A DNA stretch of 5,123 nt from contig CACWMM010000098.1 of NCBI GenBank assembly GCA_902761955.1, positions 1 to 5,123 on the forward strand, given 5' to 3'. This document shows, piece by piece, positions 4,059 to 5,123 of this stretch. The notes under the pieces are model-generated. The model saw nothing but the letters and a program-made list of their open reading frames with translations. It did no database searches and was not told the origin of the DNA. Each line of letters starts with the position of its first letter. Within the stretch, counting starts at the first letter, position 1. The stretch comes from Parafannyhessea sp902761955 (GTDB lineage: Bacteria; Actinomycetota; Coriobacteriia; Coriobacteriales; Atopobiaceae). Both the position numbers and the translations under genes were made by a program.

Positions 4059-5123
4059 ATGAACGAGCTGCAGCTCAAGTACGGTATGAACCCCAACCAG
4101 AAGCCCGCGCGCATCTTCATGAAGGACGGCTCCGACCTGCCCGTCAAGGTGCTGCAGGGCCGCCCCGGCTACATCAACTTCCTGGACGCGCTCAACTCCT
4201 GGCAGCTGGTGCGCGAGCTCTCGCGCGAGACCGGCATGCCGGCCGCCGCTTCCTTCAAGCACGTGAGCCCCGCCGGCGCCGCCGTGGGCAAGCCGCTTTC
4301 CGAAACCGACAAGAAGATCTACTTCGTGGATGACGAGGGCGAACTCTCGCCCATCGCGTGCGCGTACATCCGTGCGCGCGGCGCAGACCGCATGAGCTCG
4401 TACGGCGACTGGGCGGCGCTTTCCGAGCCGTGCGACGCGCGCACGGCGCTCTACATCAAGCACGAGGTGTCCGACGGCATCATCGCCCCCGGCTACACGC
4501 CCGAGGCGCTAGAGATCCTTGCCCAGAAGAAGAAGGGCACCTACAACGTGGTCCAGATCGACCCCGACTACGAGTGCGCCCCCACCGAGACGAAGGACGT
4601 CTTCGGCATCACCTTCGAGCAGGGCCACAACTTCTTCCGCATCAACAAGGACCTGCTGACGGACGTCGTCACCAAGAACAAGGACATCCCCGAGGACGCG
4701 AAGATCGACATGATCGTGAGCCTCATCACCCTCAAGTACACGCAGTCAAACTCCGTGTGCTACGTAAAGGACGGCCAGGCCATTGGCGTGGGCGCCGGCC
4801 AGCAGAGCCGCGTCCACTGCACGCGCCTTGCCGGCAACAAGGCCGACACCTGGTACCTGCGCCAGCATCCCAAGGTCCTGGGCCTGAAGTTTGTGGACGG
4901 CATCCGCCGCGCCAACCGCGACAACGCGATCGACGTCTACATCAGCGACGAGCACGACGACGTCCTGGCCGAGGGCGAGTGGCAGAAGTGGTTTGCCCAG
5001 AAGCCCGAGGTCCTGACCCGCGAGGAGAAGGCCGCCTGGATCGCCACGCAGACCGGCGTGACCCTGGGCTCCGACGCGTTCTTCCCGTTTGGCGACAACG
5101 TGGAGCGCGCGCACAAGTCCGGC
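4059..5123 (+). CDS. purH: Stand-alone AICAR formyltransferase (partial, runs off the right edge)
   Basis: It transfers a formyl group from 10-formyl-tetrahydrofolate to AICAR, giving FAICAR, in the cytosol. All 355 codons in the window are open; about 36 more residues are expected from the length of this domain in human ATIC. The protein begins directly with the transformylase domain (LKYGMNPNQ, residues 6-14) and has no IMP-cyclohydrolase domain, unlike bifunctional PurH. Visible motifs are FKHVSPAGAAVG (66-77) with the catalytic Lys67-His68 pair, ARGADRMSS (106-114), SDGIIAPGY (138-146), KYTQSNSV (226-233), GAGQQSR (245-251) and SDAFFPF (338-344). It resembles the human ATIC transformylase half more than E. 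coli PurH. At the start, the Arg and His of the human RYGMNPHQ motif are Lys7 and Asn13. ATG 4059 has AGAGGA (4048-4053) five bases upstream. It probably shares the riboswitch-led transcript with the preceding gene; no terminator is seen in the 86-base gap. The symbol purH refers only to the transformylase activity. Confidence 0.93.
   Translation, partial: MNELQLKYGMNPNQKPARIFMKDGSDLPVKVLQGRPGYINFLDALNSWQLVRELSRETGMPAAASFKHVSPAGAAVGKPLSETDKKIYFVDDEGELSPIACAYIRARGADRMSSYGDWAALSEPCDARTALYIKHEVSDGIIAPGYTPEALEILAQKKKGTYNVVQIDPDYECAPTETKDVFGITFEQGHNFFRINKDLLTDVVTKNKDIPEDAKIDMIVSLITLKYTQSNSVCYVKDGQAIGVGAGQQSRVHCTRLAGNKADTWYLRQHPKVLGLKFVDGIRRANRDNAIDVYISDEHDDVLAEGEWQKWFAQKPEVLTREEKAAWIATQTGVTLGSDAFFPFGDNVERAHKSG

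Overview
This is a GC-rich bacterial window, with GC-rich third codon positions, and every supportable gene lies on the + strand. Three things point to an actinobacterium of the Coriobacteriia type (Olsenella/Collinsella/Atopobiaceae-like): base composition, a Gly/Ala/Leu heptad-repeat exported-type protein, and a stand-alone AICAR transformylase paired with a PurO-type IMP cyclohydrolase. The lineage is an inference from gene content, not from a marker gene.

Positions 2-2089 hold one long reading frame, open at the left window edge and interrupted by an in-frame TAG at 1241-1243. It encodes a low-complexity protein with two arrays of G-x-x-x-L-x-x heptads, one on each side of the stop, and a charged Lys/Ser-rich C-terminus. 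Two hairpins follow (2100-2133 and 2159-2195); the second is a plausible terminator. A small FxLYD-like ORF comes next (GTG 2333 to TAG 2716). Its open frame runs back to 2249 with protein-like sequence but no upstream start codon, so it looks like the 3' part of a truncated gene. A strong intrinsic terminator (2745-2784) closes that unit.

Positions 2785-3148 are non-coding. The main content is five same-orientation copies of a 35-base hairpin, with 13-bp arms around CTGACAG/CTGTCAG and a 9-base loop. Base pairs covary between copies, and the last three copies start exactly 50 bases apart. I do not recognise a named family for them.

The right third is a purine-biosynthesis unit. An extended -10-like element (3146-3154) leads directly into a ZTP (pfl) riboswitch aptamer (3168-3240). 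The 3' end of the aptamer overlaps the 5' stem of a terminator hairpin with a GCGA tetraloop (3236-3280). Then come a PurO-family IMP cyclohydrolase (3322-3972) and a stand-alone AICAR formyltransferase (4059 to beyond the window end). Together these two enzymes perform the last two steps to IMP, which most bacteria carry out with one bifunctional PurH. ZTP derives from ZMP (AICAR), the substrate of the second gene, so the riboswitch would raise expression when that substrate accumulates, as in folate shortage.
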